From positions 2,114,001 to 2,178,000 of the forward strand of contig NZ_CP122960.1 of NCBI RefSeq assembly GCF_029854195.1: a DNA stretch of 64,000 nt, given 5' to 3'. Each line of letters begins with the position of its first letter. Positions within the stretch are counted from its first letter, which is position 1. The notes under the pieces were generated by a model, which was not told the origin of the DNA, did not search any database, and saw only the letters and a program-made list of their open reading frames with translations. Source of the stretch: Amylibacter sp. IMCC11727. GTDB taxonomy: Bacteria > Pseudomonadota > Alphaproteobacteria > Rhodobacterales > Rhodobacteraceae. Below are positions 32,239-41,445 of the stretch, piece by piece. The position numbers and the translations under genes are program-made.

Positions 32239-33606
32239 TTAGTTCACATAAAACGCATCACCGAACCCTGCACCACGGGCACTGCGCAGCGCAGATTGCA
32301 ATTGGGAGGCGCTGCCAAACGGGCCAAGCAGGACGATCTGCAAATTACGTCCACCGCGCGAAATGTTCCGCGTGGCCACAGGCACGCCGCCCGCTTGGAA
32401 ACGCCGCGCTGTCCGTTGCGCGTTCGCTGCATTGCCAAATGTGCCAACCTGCACATAACGCTTACCCGCAGATGCGACAGAACGTTGTTTTACAACAACT
32501 TTCTTGGTTGATTGCGTGGTACGCACGCGTGTATTTGACACAACTTTGCGCACACGAACCTTCTTCTGGACCAATTTACGCGGAACCGTATTTGTCCAAA
32601 CCAACTCCATCTGTGCATCCCCTTCACGGGTTACATCAGACTCAATTGTGGGGCCTGTTGTTGTCAGGCCATGGATGGGATCAAACACTTGATCCGCAGT
32701 CACACGCCGCAAAGTCGTACCTGATGTGGTTCGGATCGACGCATTCGCATTGGCCGCCGCTTGCAAGCGGTTCGCCCGCACCAAATCGCCCGGATGAACT
32801 GCTTGGGGCTGTCCCGCAACCTGACGACGGGTGACAACCCGCGTTTGGCGCACAGGGGCCACCGTTTGAACCTGCGTGACGGGCTGCACATTCACCACAC
32901 GCCGAACCACGCGGGTCTGTTGCATTGGCTGCACGTTGACCACACGGCGCACCACACGCGTTTGGGTCTGTGGAACAACAGATGTTGCCACTCGGCGGGG
33001 TGTTACCCCAGCGCCTTCAGCCGCATCGCGTGACCCGCGTACCAAATCACCAGGATGCACTCTTTGCGCTCCACGGCGGGTGACAACACGTTGCACAGGG
33101 GCCGTTTGTTGAACCGCAACGGGTTTAGGTTTGACCACCGTGCGCTTCACGGTTGGTGTAACAACCTTTGCCACGCGTGTTGGTTTGGCAGTTACACGTT
33201 TCACAACTTTCTTTGGTGGCGCTTTAACCGTTTTGCGTTTCGGCGCTGCCACACGTTTTACAGTTGGCCCAGACAAATCCAGAACCGTACCTTCAGACGC
33301 CGGTGTCACCGCTTGACGCAATGACGCCAACTGGCTGCCTGACAAGGAAGGCTTGTTGCGTTTGGAACAAAACACTTTGCGCTGGCGGTTCACACGTGGC
33401 ACCCACGTGACCTTGCCGCCAAACCCCGCACGAATGAACACACAGCCACGGCTGTCCACATATTGCTTTCCCTTGAAGGACGCAGGTGGATTTTCGGCGG
33501 GTGTTGTCACCTTACGCAAGGATTGCGCGCTGATAGGCGCCGCAAACGTTGCCGCCACAAGAATGGCAAGCGTAACGCGTGCCGAATGGTTAAGAAAATG
33601 TCGCAT
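32239..33606 (-). CDS. Secreted SPOR-domain protein with internal repeats
   Basis: A 455-aa exported protein. The signal peptide ends near PISAQ (residue 28). A Cys-containing N-terminal block (SRGCVFIRAGFGGKVTWVPR) is followed by a long basic Val/Thr/Arg-rich linker and a C-terminal SPOR domain (about 380-455, RYVQVGTFGNAANAQRTARR and IVLLGPFG). SPOR domains bind septal peptidoglycan lacking stem peptides, so a division-site role is expected. The linker contains duplicated blocks: TRVVRRVVNVQP twice (45-bp period near 32882 and 32927) and HPGDLVR twice. The ATG at 33606 has AGGGGG upstream. Confidence 0.88.
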   Translation of the reverse strand: MRHFLNHSARVTLAILVAATFAAPISAQSLRKVTTPAENPPASFKGKQYVDSRGCVFIRAGFGGKVTWVPRVNRQRKVFCSKRNKPSLSGSQLASLRQAVTPASEGTVLDLSGPTVKRVAAPKRKTVKAPPKKVVKRVTAKPTRVAKVVTPTVKRTVVKPKPVAVQQTAPVQRVVTRRGAQRVHPGDLVRGSRDAAEGAGVTPRRVATSVVPQTQTRVVRRVVNVQPMQQTRVVRRVVNVQPVTQVQTVAPVRQTRVVTRRQVAGQPQAVHPGDLVRANRLQAAANANASIRTTSGTTLRRVTADQVFDPIHGLTTTGPTIESDVTREGDAQMELVWTNTVPRKLVQKKVRVRKVVSNTRVRTTQSTKKVVVKQRSVASAGKRYVQVGTFGNAANAQRTARRFQAGGVPVATRNISRGGRNLQIVLLGPFGSASQLQSALRSARGAGFGDAFYVN

Positions 33607-33732
33607 CAAAGCCCCCTAGGATACGAGAAGAAAACTGCCTTGAAATTGCCACATTGTAAAGGGAAGAACCTGCCGAACCACAACATTTCGTGGTTAATTT
33701 GCCAACCACCTCAGAGTTTAGCGATCAAATAA

Positions 33733-33747
33733 CCCTTTGGGTTGTGT
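33733..33747 (-). other. Small hairpin after the response-regulator gene
   Basis: AACCC-AAA-GGGTT followed by ATTT on the minus strand lies about 25 bp after the regulator stop. A further inverted repeat (GTGGTT / AACCAC, about 33691-33710) is in the 5' leader of the SPOR gene. Either could be a weak terminator or leader structure. Confidence 0.3.
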
Positions 33748-33769
33748 AACACAGCCTCTGACCAGCCGC

Positions 33770-35068
33770 TCACGTCCACTTTTCCAGCTTGCGATACAGT
33801 GTGCTCGGCGACACCTGCAATTGTTTGGCCGCCTTGGGAATCGATCCGCCATTTTCGGAAATGGTTGTTTCCACAATCAACCGTTCCAGCCCAGCCAAGC
33901 CCCAGCCCTCGCGGATCAATTCGCTAACGGTGCTTGATGCGTTACCTTCCAACCCATCGCTTGTGACAAGCTCACCTTCTGACAGCACATCGTAATATTC
34001 ATTCAGAATATCTCGCGGCAGCAGATCAGACGTAACTTCAGATGCCGAACAGCTTTCACTAATTTGGCCGACAACCGCGCGCAATTGCGCCAAATTTCCA
34101 GGCCATTGCAGCTTTTGTAATACACGCATCGCATCGTCGGACAGGGTTTTGACCCCTCGCCCCTCCTCTTGCGTGGCGGCTTCCAACACGGATTGTGCCA
34201 AGGCGGCGATCTCCTCAGACCGCTCTCGCAACGGGAGCAGATGAATGCGCAACGCCTTTAGGCGGTAAAACAAATCTTCGCGAAAGCGCCCGTTGTCCAC
34301 GGCCTCTTCTGGGGATTGCGCCATACAGCATATCAACCGAATGATTGGACTATCCGTTTTGCCAACGCTGCAGGATTGCACAAACCGCAAAACCTGGGAC
34401 TGCACATACAAGGACAGTCTTTGGGGATCGTTTAGCACCAACGTACCCCCATGTTCCAACAAATCAGGGGAACACAAATCTTCTATCCCTGCCCCATCAA
34501 ACATTGCGCAATCCACCGATACAAACGGCAATTGCGCCCGTGCAGATGCCGCATGCAGATAGGCGGCAACTTCGGATTTCCCCGTGCCAACCTCCCCTTC
34601 AATCATCAATGGGGCCAACGCATGCAACGCCCGCGTGGTCGCCTCAAGGCTCGGCCCTAAAACCGCTTCAATCGTTTGGGGTATCTCGGTTTTCTGGCGT
34701 TGCGTTTCACACTGTGCGGCATTTTCCACAACGGCTATTAGTCGTTTTGGATCAATGGGTTTTACCAAATAATCAAACGCTCCATCCGCAAGGGCCGTGG
34801 CCGCTTGGCGCATCGCCCCATTTGCTGTGGCAGCCACAATCCGCGTCTGGGGCAACGCACCGATAATCCCCGCCATCAGCACAAAGGCATCCCCGTCCTT
34901 TAACAGCAAATCCAGCACGACAACATCCGCGCCCCGCTTGGCAATGACTTCTGCGGCTTCGGGAACGGAAGTTGCACAATAGGCATCAAACCCCGCATCA
35001 GCCAACGCCTGCGTAAACATGGCCGCCTGTGCGCGATCTTGATCAACGACTAATACGCGATGTGACAC
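33770..35068 (-). CDS. NtrC-family response regulator lacking the GAFTGA loop
   Basis: A 432-aa protein with three parts. The receiver (residues 1-118) has D9, D11 and phospho-acceptor D53 in VVVLDLLLKDGD, and K in LVKPID. The AAA+ domain (about 130-345) has Walker A GEVGTGKSE and FREDLFYRLKALRI. A C-terminal Fis-type helix-turn-helix (PKAAKQLQVSPSTLYRKL) completes it. The stretch that should hold GAFTGA, the sigma-54 contact loop, is missing, and Walker B reads GGTLVLNDP instead of GGTLFLDEIG. It probably works without sigma-54. It lies 53 bp after prpE. The partner kinase is not seen. Confidence 0.85.
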   Translation of the reverse strand: MSHRVLVVDQDRAQAAMFTQALADAGFDAYCATSVPEAAEVIAKRGADVVVLDLLLKDGDAFVLMAGIIGALPQTRIVAATANGAMRQAATALADGAFDYLVKPIDPKRLIAVVENAAQCETQRQKTEIPQTIEAVLGPSLEATTRALHALAPLMIEGEVGTGKSEVAAYLHAASARAQLPFVSVDCAMFDGAGIEDLCSPDLLEHGGTLVLNDPQRLSLYVQSQVLRFVQSCSVGKTDSPIIRLICCMAQSPEEAVDNGRFREDLFYRLKALRIHLLPLRERSEEIAALAQSVLEAATQEEGRGVKTLSDDAMRVLQKLQWPGNLAQLRAVVGQISESCSASEVTSDLLPRDILNEYYDVLSEGELVTSDGLEGNASSTVSELIREGWGLAGLERLIVETTISENGGSIPKAAKQLQVSPSTLYRKLEKWT

Positions 35069-35121
35069 GGATGCCCCCTACTCACTTTACACTACTCTAA
35101 CACAACACCCGTAAGGCGAAA

Positions 35122-37014
35122 TTATTTGGCGGGATACCCCATCTTTGCCAATGCTGTCGCGATTTCATCCAAGATAGCGGGGTCATCAATCGTTGCAGGC
35201 ATCTTAAACTCTTGCCCATCCGCGATTTTAACCATCGTCGCCCGCAAAATCTTACCCGAACGGGTTTTCGGTAGGCGATCCACCACACAGGCAAGTTTGA
35301 ACGCTGCCACGGGACCGATCTTTTCGCGCATGAGCCTCACACATTCCGCGACGATATCCGCCTCTGTCCGATCCACGCCCGAACTCAAGCACAAGAACCC
35401 CATGGGCAACTGGCCTTTCAATTGATCGGAAACACCAATCACTGCGCATTCGGCCACATCTGGATGGCTGGCCAACACTTCTTCCATCGCACCCGTGGAC
35501 AGGCGATGCCCCGCCACATTGATCACGTCATCCGTGCGCGCCATGATGTACAAATAGCCATCTTCGTCTTTGATCCCCGCATCACCGGTTTCGTAATACC
35601 CTTCAAAGGCCGTCAGATAGGACGATTTGAACCGCGCCTCAGCATTCCACAGGGTGGGCAGCGTACCAGGGGGCAGCGGCAGTTTCACCGCAATCGCACC
35701 AAGTTCCCCCGCAGGCAATTCTTCACCCTCATCAGACAAAATCCGCACATCAAACCCAGGCATTGGCACCGTGGGAGAGCCGAGTTTTACTGGCATATGT
35801 TCAATGCCCATCGGGTTGCCCACCATTGTGTAGCCCGTTTCAGTTTGCCACCAGTGATCAATCACGGGAACATTCAATTGATCCTGCGCCCACTGAATTG
35901 TGTCAGGATCAGCTCGTTCACCCGCCAAAAACAGGGTATTTAGGTTCGATAAGTCATACTTTTTAACGAACGCCCCTTCAGGGTCCACACGCTTAATCGC
36001 CCGAAATGCCGTTGGCGCGGTGAACAACGCACGCACTTTATGCTCTTCAATCACACGCCAGAACGTGCCCGCATCGGGCGTGCCAACGGGCTTGCCTTCA
36101 AACACAATTGTCGTGTTCCCGTGGATCAGCGGTGCATAACAGATATAGGAATGCCCAACGACCCAGCCCACATCAGATGCGGCCCAAAACACATCGCCTG
36201 GGTCCATGCCATAAACGTTTTTCATGGTCCAATTCAGCGCCACCAAATGGCCACCCGTGTGGCGCACCACCCCTTTGGGCTGGCCCGTCGTGCCAGAGGT
36301 ATACAAGATATAAACGGGGTCATTGCCGTTTACATCCACGCATGGAGCTGGCGCGACACCCTCTTGAACCGCATCCCAATCGTGATCGCGGCCTGCAACC
36401 ATGCTTGCCACCGCTTGCGGGCGTTGAAAAATGATGCAGGTTTCTGGCTTGTGGCGCGACAATTCAATCGCTTCATCCAGCAGCGGTTTATATTCCACCA
36501 CGCGGCCCGGCTCGATCCCGCAGGAGCTTGCGATAATCGCCTTCGGGGTCGCATCATCAATCCGCGTGGCCAACTCATTGGCCGCAAACCCGCCAAACAC
36601 CACCGAATGGATCGCCCCAATGCGCGAACAGGCCAACATGGCAATAATCGCTTCAGGCGTCATGGACATATAAATGATCACACGGTCACCCTTGGTAATC
36701 CCCTGTGCTTGCAACGCCCCACCCAATTGCGCCACACGATCTTTCAGCTGTGCATAAGTGATGGTTTCTTTGCTGTCCGTGATCGGGCTGTCATAGATAA
36801 TCGCCGCTTGATCTGCGCGGCCATTTTCAACGTGCCGATCCACCGCGTTATAACAGGTGTTCACCACCCCGTCGGCAAACCATTCATACAAAGGCGCGTT
36901 TTCATCATTCAGCGCCTTGCTCGGCGCTTTGACCCAATCAATGGCTTTGGCCGCATCCATCCAAAAAGCCTCAGGATCCGCCAGCCACGCGCTGTAAACC
37001 TCTTTATATCCCAT
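35122..37014 (-). CDS. prpE: Propionyl-CoA synthetase (propionate/acrylate--CoA ligase)
   Basis: An AMP-forming acyl-CoA synthetase of 630 aa, the length of PrpE. Features are the P-loop YILYTSGTTGQPKGVVR, WWQTETGY, YYETGDAG and the C-terminal lysine in KTRSGKILR, which is the adenylation and acylation site. PrpE converts propionate to propionyl-CoA; in Ruegeria pomeroyi it also activates acrylate from DMSP. The opening YKEVYSAWLADPEAFWMDAA is typical of PrpE rather than acetyl-CoA synthetase. It lies 12 bp after maeB in the mutase run. Confidence 0.93.
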   Translation of the reverse strand: MGYKEVYSAWLADPEAFWMDAAKAIDWVKAPSKALNDENAPLYEWFADGVVNTCYNAVDRHVENGRADQAAIIYDSPITDSKETITYAQLKDRVAQLGGALQAQGITKGDRVIIYMSMTPEAIIAMLACSRIGAIHSVVFGGFAANELATRIDDATPKAIIASSCGIEPGRVVEYKPLLDEAIELSRHKPETCIIFQRPQAVASMVAGRDHDWDAVQEGVAPAPCVDVNGNDPVYILYTSGTTGQPKGVVRHTGGHLVALNWTMKNVYGMDPGDVFWAASDVGWVVGHSYICYAPLIHGNTTIVFEGKPVGTPDAGTFWRVIEEHKVRALFTAPTAFRAIKRVDPEGAFVKKYDLSNLNTLFLAGERADPDTIQWAQDQLNVPVIDHWWQTETGYTMVGNPMGIEHMPVKLGSPTVPMPGFDVRILSDEGEELPAGELGAIAVKLPLPPGTLPTLWNAEARFKSSYLTAFEGYYETGDAGIKDEDGYLYIMARTDDVINVAGHRLSTGAMEEVLASHPDVAECAVIGVSDQLKGQLPMGFLCLSSGVDRTEADIVAECVRLMREKIGPVAAFKLACVVDRLPKTRSGKILRATMVKIADGQEFKMPATIDDPAILDEIATALAKMGYPAK

Positions 37015-37026
37015 GATCGTCCTCTT

Positions 37027-39294
37027 TTATTCGTAGGAATGCACTGACGTCCCCGCCAATGCCGCAATATTCAACAAGCCACGCGCCGTGATCGACGGCG
37101 TGACAATATGGGCTTTGTTGCCCATCCCCATCAGGATTGGCCCCACCTCGAGCCCATCCGCGCGGGTTTTTAACACGTTACGCACCGCACTGGCCGCATC
37201 CGTATTGGCAAACACCAATGTGTTCGCCGCCCCCACCAAACGGCTGTCTGGCATAATGCGTTTGCGCACATCAGGATCGAGCGCGCTGTCCGCGTGCATT
37301 TCACCCTCATATGCAAAATCGAGGTTGGATGCGTCCATAATTTCAAGCGCTTGGCGCATACGCCGCCCGCTGTCTGTATCCAGATTGCCAAACTGCGAAT
37401 GGCTCAGCAACGCCACCTGTGGCTCTAGCCCAAAACGGCGCACATGGCGGGCCGCCCCGATGGCGGTTTCCGCAATTTGCTGCGCTGTTGGTTCGGGGTT
37501 CACTTGCGTGTCAGCCACAAACAGCGGCCCGTTTTCTTGGATCATCAACGACAACGCCCCAACAGGATGCAGCCCATCACGGCCCAGCACCTCGTTGACG
37601 TATTTCAGGTGCCACAAATATTGCCCGAAAGTTCCGCAAATCAAACTGTCTGCTTCACCCCGATTGACCGCCACGGCACCAATCGCAGTGGTGTTGGTGC
37701 GCATGATCGCCTTGGCCAGATCAGGGGTCACGCCACGGCGTTTCATAATCTCGTAATAGGTCTGCCAATAATCGCGATATCGCCCATCATTTTGCGGGTT
37801 CACCAATTCAAAATCTTTGCCCGCTTCAATACTCAAACCCGCCTTGGCAATTCGTCGTTTCACCACGTCTGGACGGCCAATCAGGATCGGCTTGTCAGTA
37901 CCTTCTTCCAGCATTGCACTGGCCGCGCGTAACACCCGTTCGCTTTCCCCTTCGGCAAAGATCACTTTGCGCACCGTGTCTTTGGCAGCCTCGAACACAG
38001 GGCGCATGATAAAGGCGGATTTGAACACGGAATGATCCAGATCGTCCTTATACGCTTCTATGTCTGCCACGGGGCGCTTGGCCACACCGCTGTCCATCGC
38101 CGCTTTGGCAACTGCGCTTGCCACAATCCCCATCAGGCGCGGATCAAACGGTTTGGGGATCAGGTAATCAGGGCCAAAGGTCATTTGCTCCCCGCGATAG
38201 GCCGCCGCGGCCTCGGCACTGCTAGTAGCCCGCGCCAATTCTGCAATGCCTTGGACACAGCCAATTTTCATCGCATCATTGATCTCGGTTGCACCGACAT
38301 CAAGCGCCCCACGAAAGATAAACGGAAAACACAAAACGTTGTTCACTTGGTTCGGATAATCCGACCGTCCAGTGGCAATAATTGCATCAGGGGCCACCTT
38401 CTTGGCCTCGTCAGGCATGATTTCTGGCGTCGGATTGGCCAGCGCAAAAATGATCGGCTGCGTGCTCATTTTCGCAACCATCTCAGGCTTCAGAACACCA
38501 GGGCCTGACAGCCCAAGGAACATATCCGCGCCACCAATCACATCATCCAGCGTGCGCAGATCGCTGTCCTGCGCATATTCGGATTTCTGCGGGTTCATAT
38601 CCTCGGTTCGGCCCTTGTACACCAACCCATGAATATCACACAGCCAGACGTTTTCCCGCTTCACGCCCAGTTTCAGCAGCATGTTCAGACAGGCAATCCC
38701 TGCGGCCCCGCCGCCCGTGGACACGATTTTAATGTCCTCAAAACGCTTGCCCGCCACTGCCAGCGCATTGGTCGCCGCAGCCCCTACAACAATCGCTGTG
38801 CCATGCTGATCATCGTGAAACACAGGGATGTTCATCCGCTCACGACAGATTTTTTCCACGATAAAACAATCAGGTGCCTTGATATCTTCAAGATTGATCG
38901 CCCCAAAGGTAGGTTCCAATGCGCAAACAACTTCGGCCAGCTTTTCGGGGTCCGTTTCATCCAGCTCGATATCAAAGCAATCAATGTTGGCAAATTTCTT
39001 AAACAGAACCGCCTTGCCTTCCATTACAGGTTTGGACGCCAGCGCCCCGATGTTGCCGAGCCCCAGCACCGCCGAGCCATTGGTGACAACTCCAACCAGA
39101 TTGCCCCGCGTAGTGTAGCGTTCAGCGGTGGTTGCATCAGACTTAATCTCCAAACACGCCTCGGCCACGCCCGGGCTATAGGCCAGCGACAAGTCCCGCT
39201 GGTTGTCCATGGGCTTGGTCGCCCGGATCTCGAGCTTGCCGGGTTTGGGCTGCTCGTGATACCGAAGGGCGCGTTCTTTTGATTTGTCTGGCAT
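37027..39294 (-). CDS. maeB: NADP-dependent malic enzyme with phosphotransacetylase-like domain
   Basis: MaeB decarboxylates malate to pyruvate with NADP+ reduction. The 755-aa protein joins an N-terminal malic enzyme (about residues 1-430, with SLAYSPGVAEACLEI, HDDQHGTAIVVGAAATNAL and STGGGAAGIACLNMLL) to a phosphate acetyltransferase-like C-terminal domain (about 440-755) that is regulatory in known MaeB proteins. Here it lies 9 bp after the mutase gene and 12 bp before prpE, so it would carry succinyl-CoA-derived C4 acids back to pyruvate during growth on propionate. Confidence 0.95.
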   Translation of the reverse strand: MPDKSKERALRYHEQPKPGKLEIRATKPMDNQRDLSLAYSPGVAEACLEIKSDATTAERYTTRGNLVGVVTNGSAVLGLGNIGALASKPVMEGKAVLFKKFANIDCFDIELDETDPEKLAEVVCALEPTFGAINLEDIKAPDCFIVEKICRERMNIPVFHDDQHGTAIVVGAAATNALAVAGKRFEDIKIVSTGGGAAGIACLNMLLKLGVKRENVWLCDIHGLVYKGRTEDMNPQKSEYAQDSDLRTLDDVIGGADMFLGLSGPGVLKPEMVAKMSTQPIIFALANPTPEIMPDEAKKVAPDAIIATGRSDYPNQVNNVLCFPFIFRGALDVGATEINDAMKIGCVQGIAELARATSSAEAAAAYRGEQMTFGPDYLIPKPFDPRLMGIVASAVAKAAMDSGVAKRPVADIEAYKDDLDHSVFKSAFIMRPVFEAAKDTVRKVIFAEGESERVLRAASAMLEEGTDKPILIGRPDVVKRRIAKAGLSIEAGKDFELVNPQNDGRYRDYWQTYYEIMKRRGVTPDLAKAIMRTNTTAIGAVAVNRGEADSLICGTFGQYLWHLKYVNEVLGRDGLHPVGALSLMIQENGPLFVADTQVNPEPTAQQIAETAIGAARHVRRFGLEPQVALLSHSQFGNLDTDSGRRMRQALEIMDASNLDFAYEGEMHADSALDPDVRKRIMPDSRLVGAANTLVFANTDAASAVRNVLKTRADGLEVGPILMGMGNKAHIVTPSITARGLLNIAALAGTSVHSYE

Positions 39295-39303
39295 CAGGTG
39301 TCC

Positions 39304-41427
39304 TTAGCTGGATTTAATCAGGTCTAGGATGTTTCGCGCCGCAGATGGGATGTTCGTCCCAGGCCCGAAAATCGCTTTAACCCCCGCATTATACAAGAAG
39401 TCATAATCCTGTTGTGGAATAACACCACCACAAATCACGATAATGTCCTCGGCGTTCTGATCCTTCAACGCCGCCACCAGTTGTGGCGCGAGCGTTTTGT
39501 GACCCGCCGCTTGGCTGGAAATCCCAACCACATGCACATCATTATCAATGGCATCTTGGGCTGCTTCCGCAGGTGTTTGGAACAATGGTCCCACGTCCAC
39601 GTCAAAGCCGATATCGGCAAAGGCCGTTGCGATCACCTTGGCCCCACGGTCATGCCCGTCCTGGCCCATTTTAACCACCAACATGCGCGGGCGGCGGCCC
39701 TCTTCCTGTGCGAATGTTTCCACATCCGCCTGAATTTGTGCAAACCCTTCATCACCTTCATAGGCGGCACCATATACCCCTGCCAACGTCTTTACCTCCG
39801 CTCTGTGTCGGCCAAACGCCGCTTCCATTGCATCTGAAATTTCACCCACTGTGGCACGTGCCCGCGCCGCCTCTACGGCCAGCTCCAACAAGTTGCCCTC
39901 ACCCGTGGATGCACCCTGCTCCAACAGCATCAACGCCTGCGCACAGGCATCTGCATCGCGTGTTTCGCGGATTTGCTTCAACCGCGCCACTTGGCTCTCC
40001 CGCACCGCCGAGTTGTCGATATCGCGGATGTTGATCTCTGGCTGTTTGTCGAGTTGGAATTTGTTCACCCCAACCACAACCTCATCACCGCGATCTACCG
40101 CCGCCTGACGCCGCGCTGCGGCTTCCTCAATGCGCAACTTCGGCATTCCTGATGCCACCGCCTTGGTCATGCCGCCCATATCATCCACTTCTTTGATGAT
40201 CTTACGCGCCTCATTGGCCAGTTCATTGGTCAGATTTTCGATGTAATAAGACCCTGCCAGCGGATCGACCACATTTGTCACGCCTGTTTCATTCTGCAAA
40301 ATCAGCTGCGTGTTCCGTGCCAACCGCGCAGATTCCTCTGTCGGCAGTGCAATCGCTTCGTCAAACGAGTTCGTGTGCAAAGATTGCGTCCCGCCCAGAA
40401 CCGCAGACATCGCTTCATACGCGGTACGCACAACGTTGTTATACGGATCCTGTTCCTGCAACGACACGCCAGAGGTCTGGCAGTGCGTCCGCAACATGGA
40501 TGATCCTGGTTTCTTCGGCTCAAACTCCGCCATGATTTCGGCCCACAACAAACGTGCGGCCCGCAGCTTGGCGATTTCCATAAAGAAGTTCATGCCAATA
40601 GCGAAGAAAAAGCTCAGACGCCCAGCAAAAGCATCCACATCCATCCCGTTTGCAATGGCCGTTTTCACGTATTCCTTACCGTCCGCCAGCGTAAACGCCA
40701 GTTCCTGCACAAGGTTCGCCCCTGCCTCTTGCATGTGATAGCCAGAGATCGAAATAGAGTTAAACTTCGGCATATCGGACGCGGTATAGGCAATAATATC
40801 CGCCACAATGCGCATGCTCGGCTCTGGTGGGTAAATATAGGTGTTACGCACCATGAACTCTTTCAGAATGTCGTTCTGAATGGTGCCAGACAGCACGGAA
40901 CGATCATGCCCCTGCTCTTCCCCCGCCACGATGAAACTCGCTAGCACAGGAATAACCGCGCCGTTCATGGTCATGGACACAGAAATCTTATCCAATGGGA
41001 TGCCATCGAACAGGATTTTCATATCCTCAACACTGTCAATCGCAACACCCGCCTTGCCAACGTCACCCACAACCCGCTCGTGATCGCTATCATAGCCACG
41101 GTGCGTCGCCAGATCAAAGGCCACCGAAACCCCCTGCTGTCCAGCCGCCAAACCCTGACGATAAAACGCATTTGATTCCTCAGCCGTCGAAAACCCCGCA
41201 TATTGGCGAATGGTCCAAGGCCGCCCTGTGTACATCGTGGCGCGTGGTCCACGCGTGTAAGGGTTGATCCCAGGCATCCCGCCCATGTGATCCAGCCCGT
41301 CCAGATCATCGGCCGTATAAACGGGCTTCACCTCGATCCCTTCGGGCGTGTCCCAGTTCAAACTGTCCAGAGGTTTGCCACGCAGCTCTTTTTCAGCCAG
41401 CGTTTCCCATGTTTTCTTATCGCTCAT
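39304..41427 (-). CDS. scpA: Methylmalonyl-CoA mutase, single-chain
   Basis: This adenosylcobalamin enzyme interconverts (R)-methylmalonyl-CoA and succinyl-CoA. The 707-aa chain has the N-terminal TIM-barrel with GPRATMYTGRPWTIRQYAGF (residues about 60-80) and a C-terminal B12 domain (about 570-707) whose GQDGHDRGAKVIA holds the DxHxxG cobalt-ligand histidine. It completes the propionyl-CoA to succinyl-CoA route with PccAB; the epimerase is not in this window. It is 18 bp downstream of the GT-C-like gene and 9 bp before maeB. Confidence 0.96.
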   Translation of the reverse strand: MSDKKTWETLAEKELRGKPLDSLNWDTPEGIEVKPVYTADDLDGLDHMGGMPGINPYTRGPRATMYTGRPWTIRQYAGFSTAEESNAFYRQGLAAGQQGVSVAFDLATHRGYDSDHERVVGDVGKAGVAIDSVEDMKILFDGIPLDKISVSMTMNGAVIPVLASFIVAGEEQGHDRSVLSGTIQNDILKEFMVRNTYIYPPEPSMRIVADIIAYTASDMPKFNSISISGYHMQEAGANLVQELAFTLADGKEYVKTAIANGMDVDAFAGRLSFFFAIGMNFFMEIAKLRAARLLWAEIMAEFEPKKPGSSMLRTHCQTSGVSLQEQDPYNNVVRTAYEAMSAVLGGTQSLHTNSFDEAIALPTEESARLARNTQLILQNETGVTNVVDPLAGSYYIENLTNELANEARKIIKEVDDMGGMTKAVASGMPKLRIEEAAARRQAAVDRGDEVVVGVNKFQLDKQPEINIRDIDNSAVRESQVARLKQIRETRDADACAQALMLLEQGASTGEGNLLELAVEAARARATVGEISDAMEAAFGRHRAEVKTLAGVYGAAYEGDEGFAQIQADVETFAQEEGRRPRMLVVKMGQDGHDRGAKVIATAFADIGFDVDVGPLFQTPAEAAQDAIDNDVHVVGISSQAAGHKTLAPQLVAALKDQNAEDIIVICGGVIPQQDYDFLYNAGVKAIFGPGTNIPSAARNILDLIKSS

Positions 41428-41445
41428 CGCAACGGTCCTTCCGTG

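Noticed and set aside
39412..41267. Several long plus-strand frames opposite the mutase and malic enzyme genes
   Set aside because: They are opposite-strand frames within strongly conserved enzymes and have no ribosome binding sites or family motifs.
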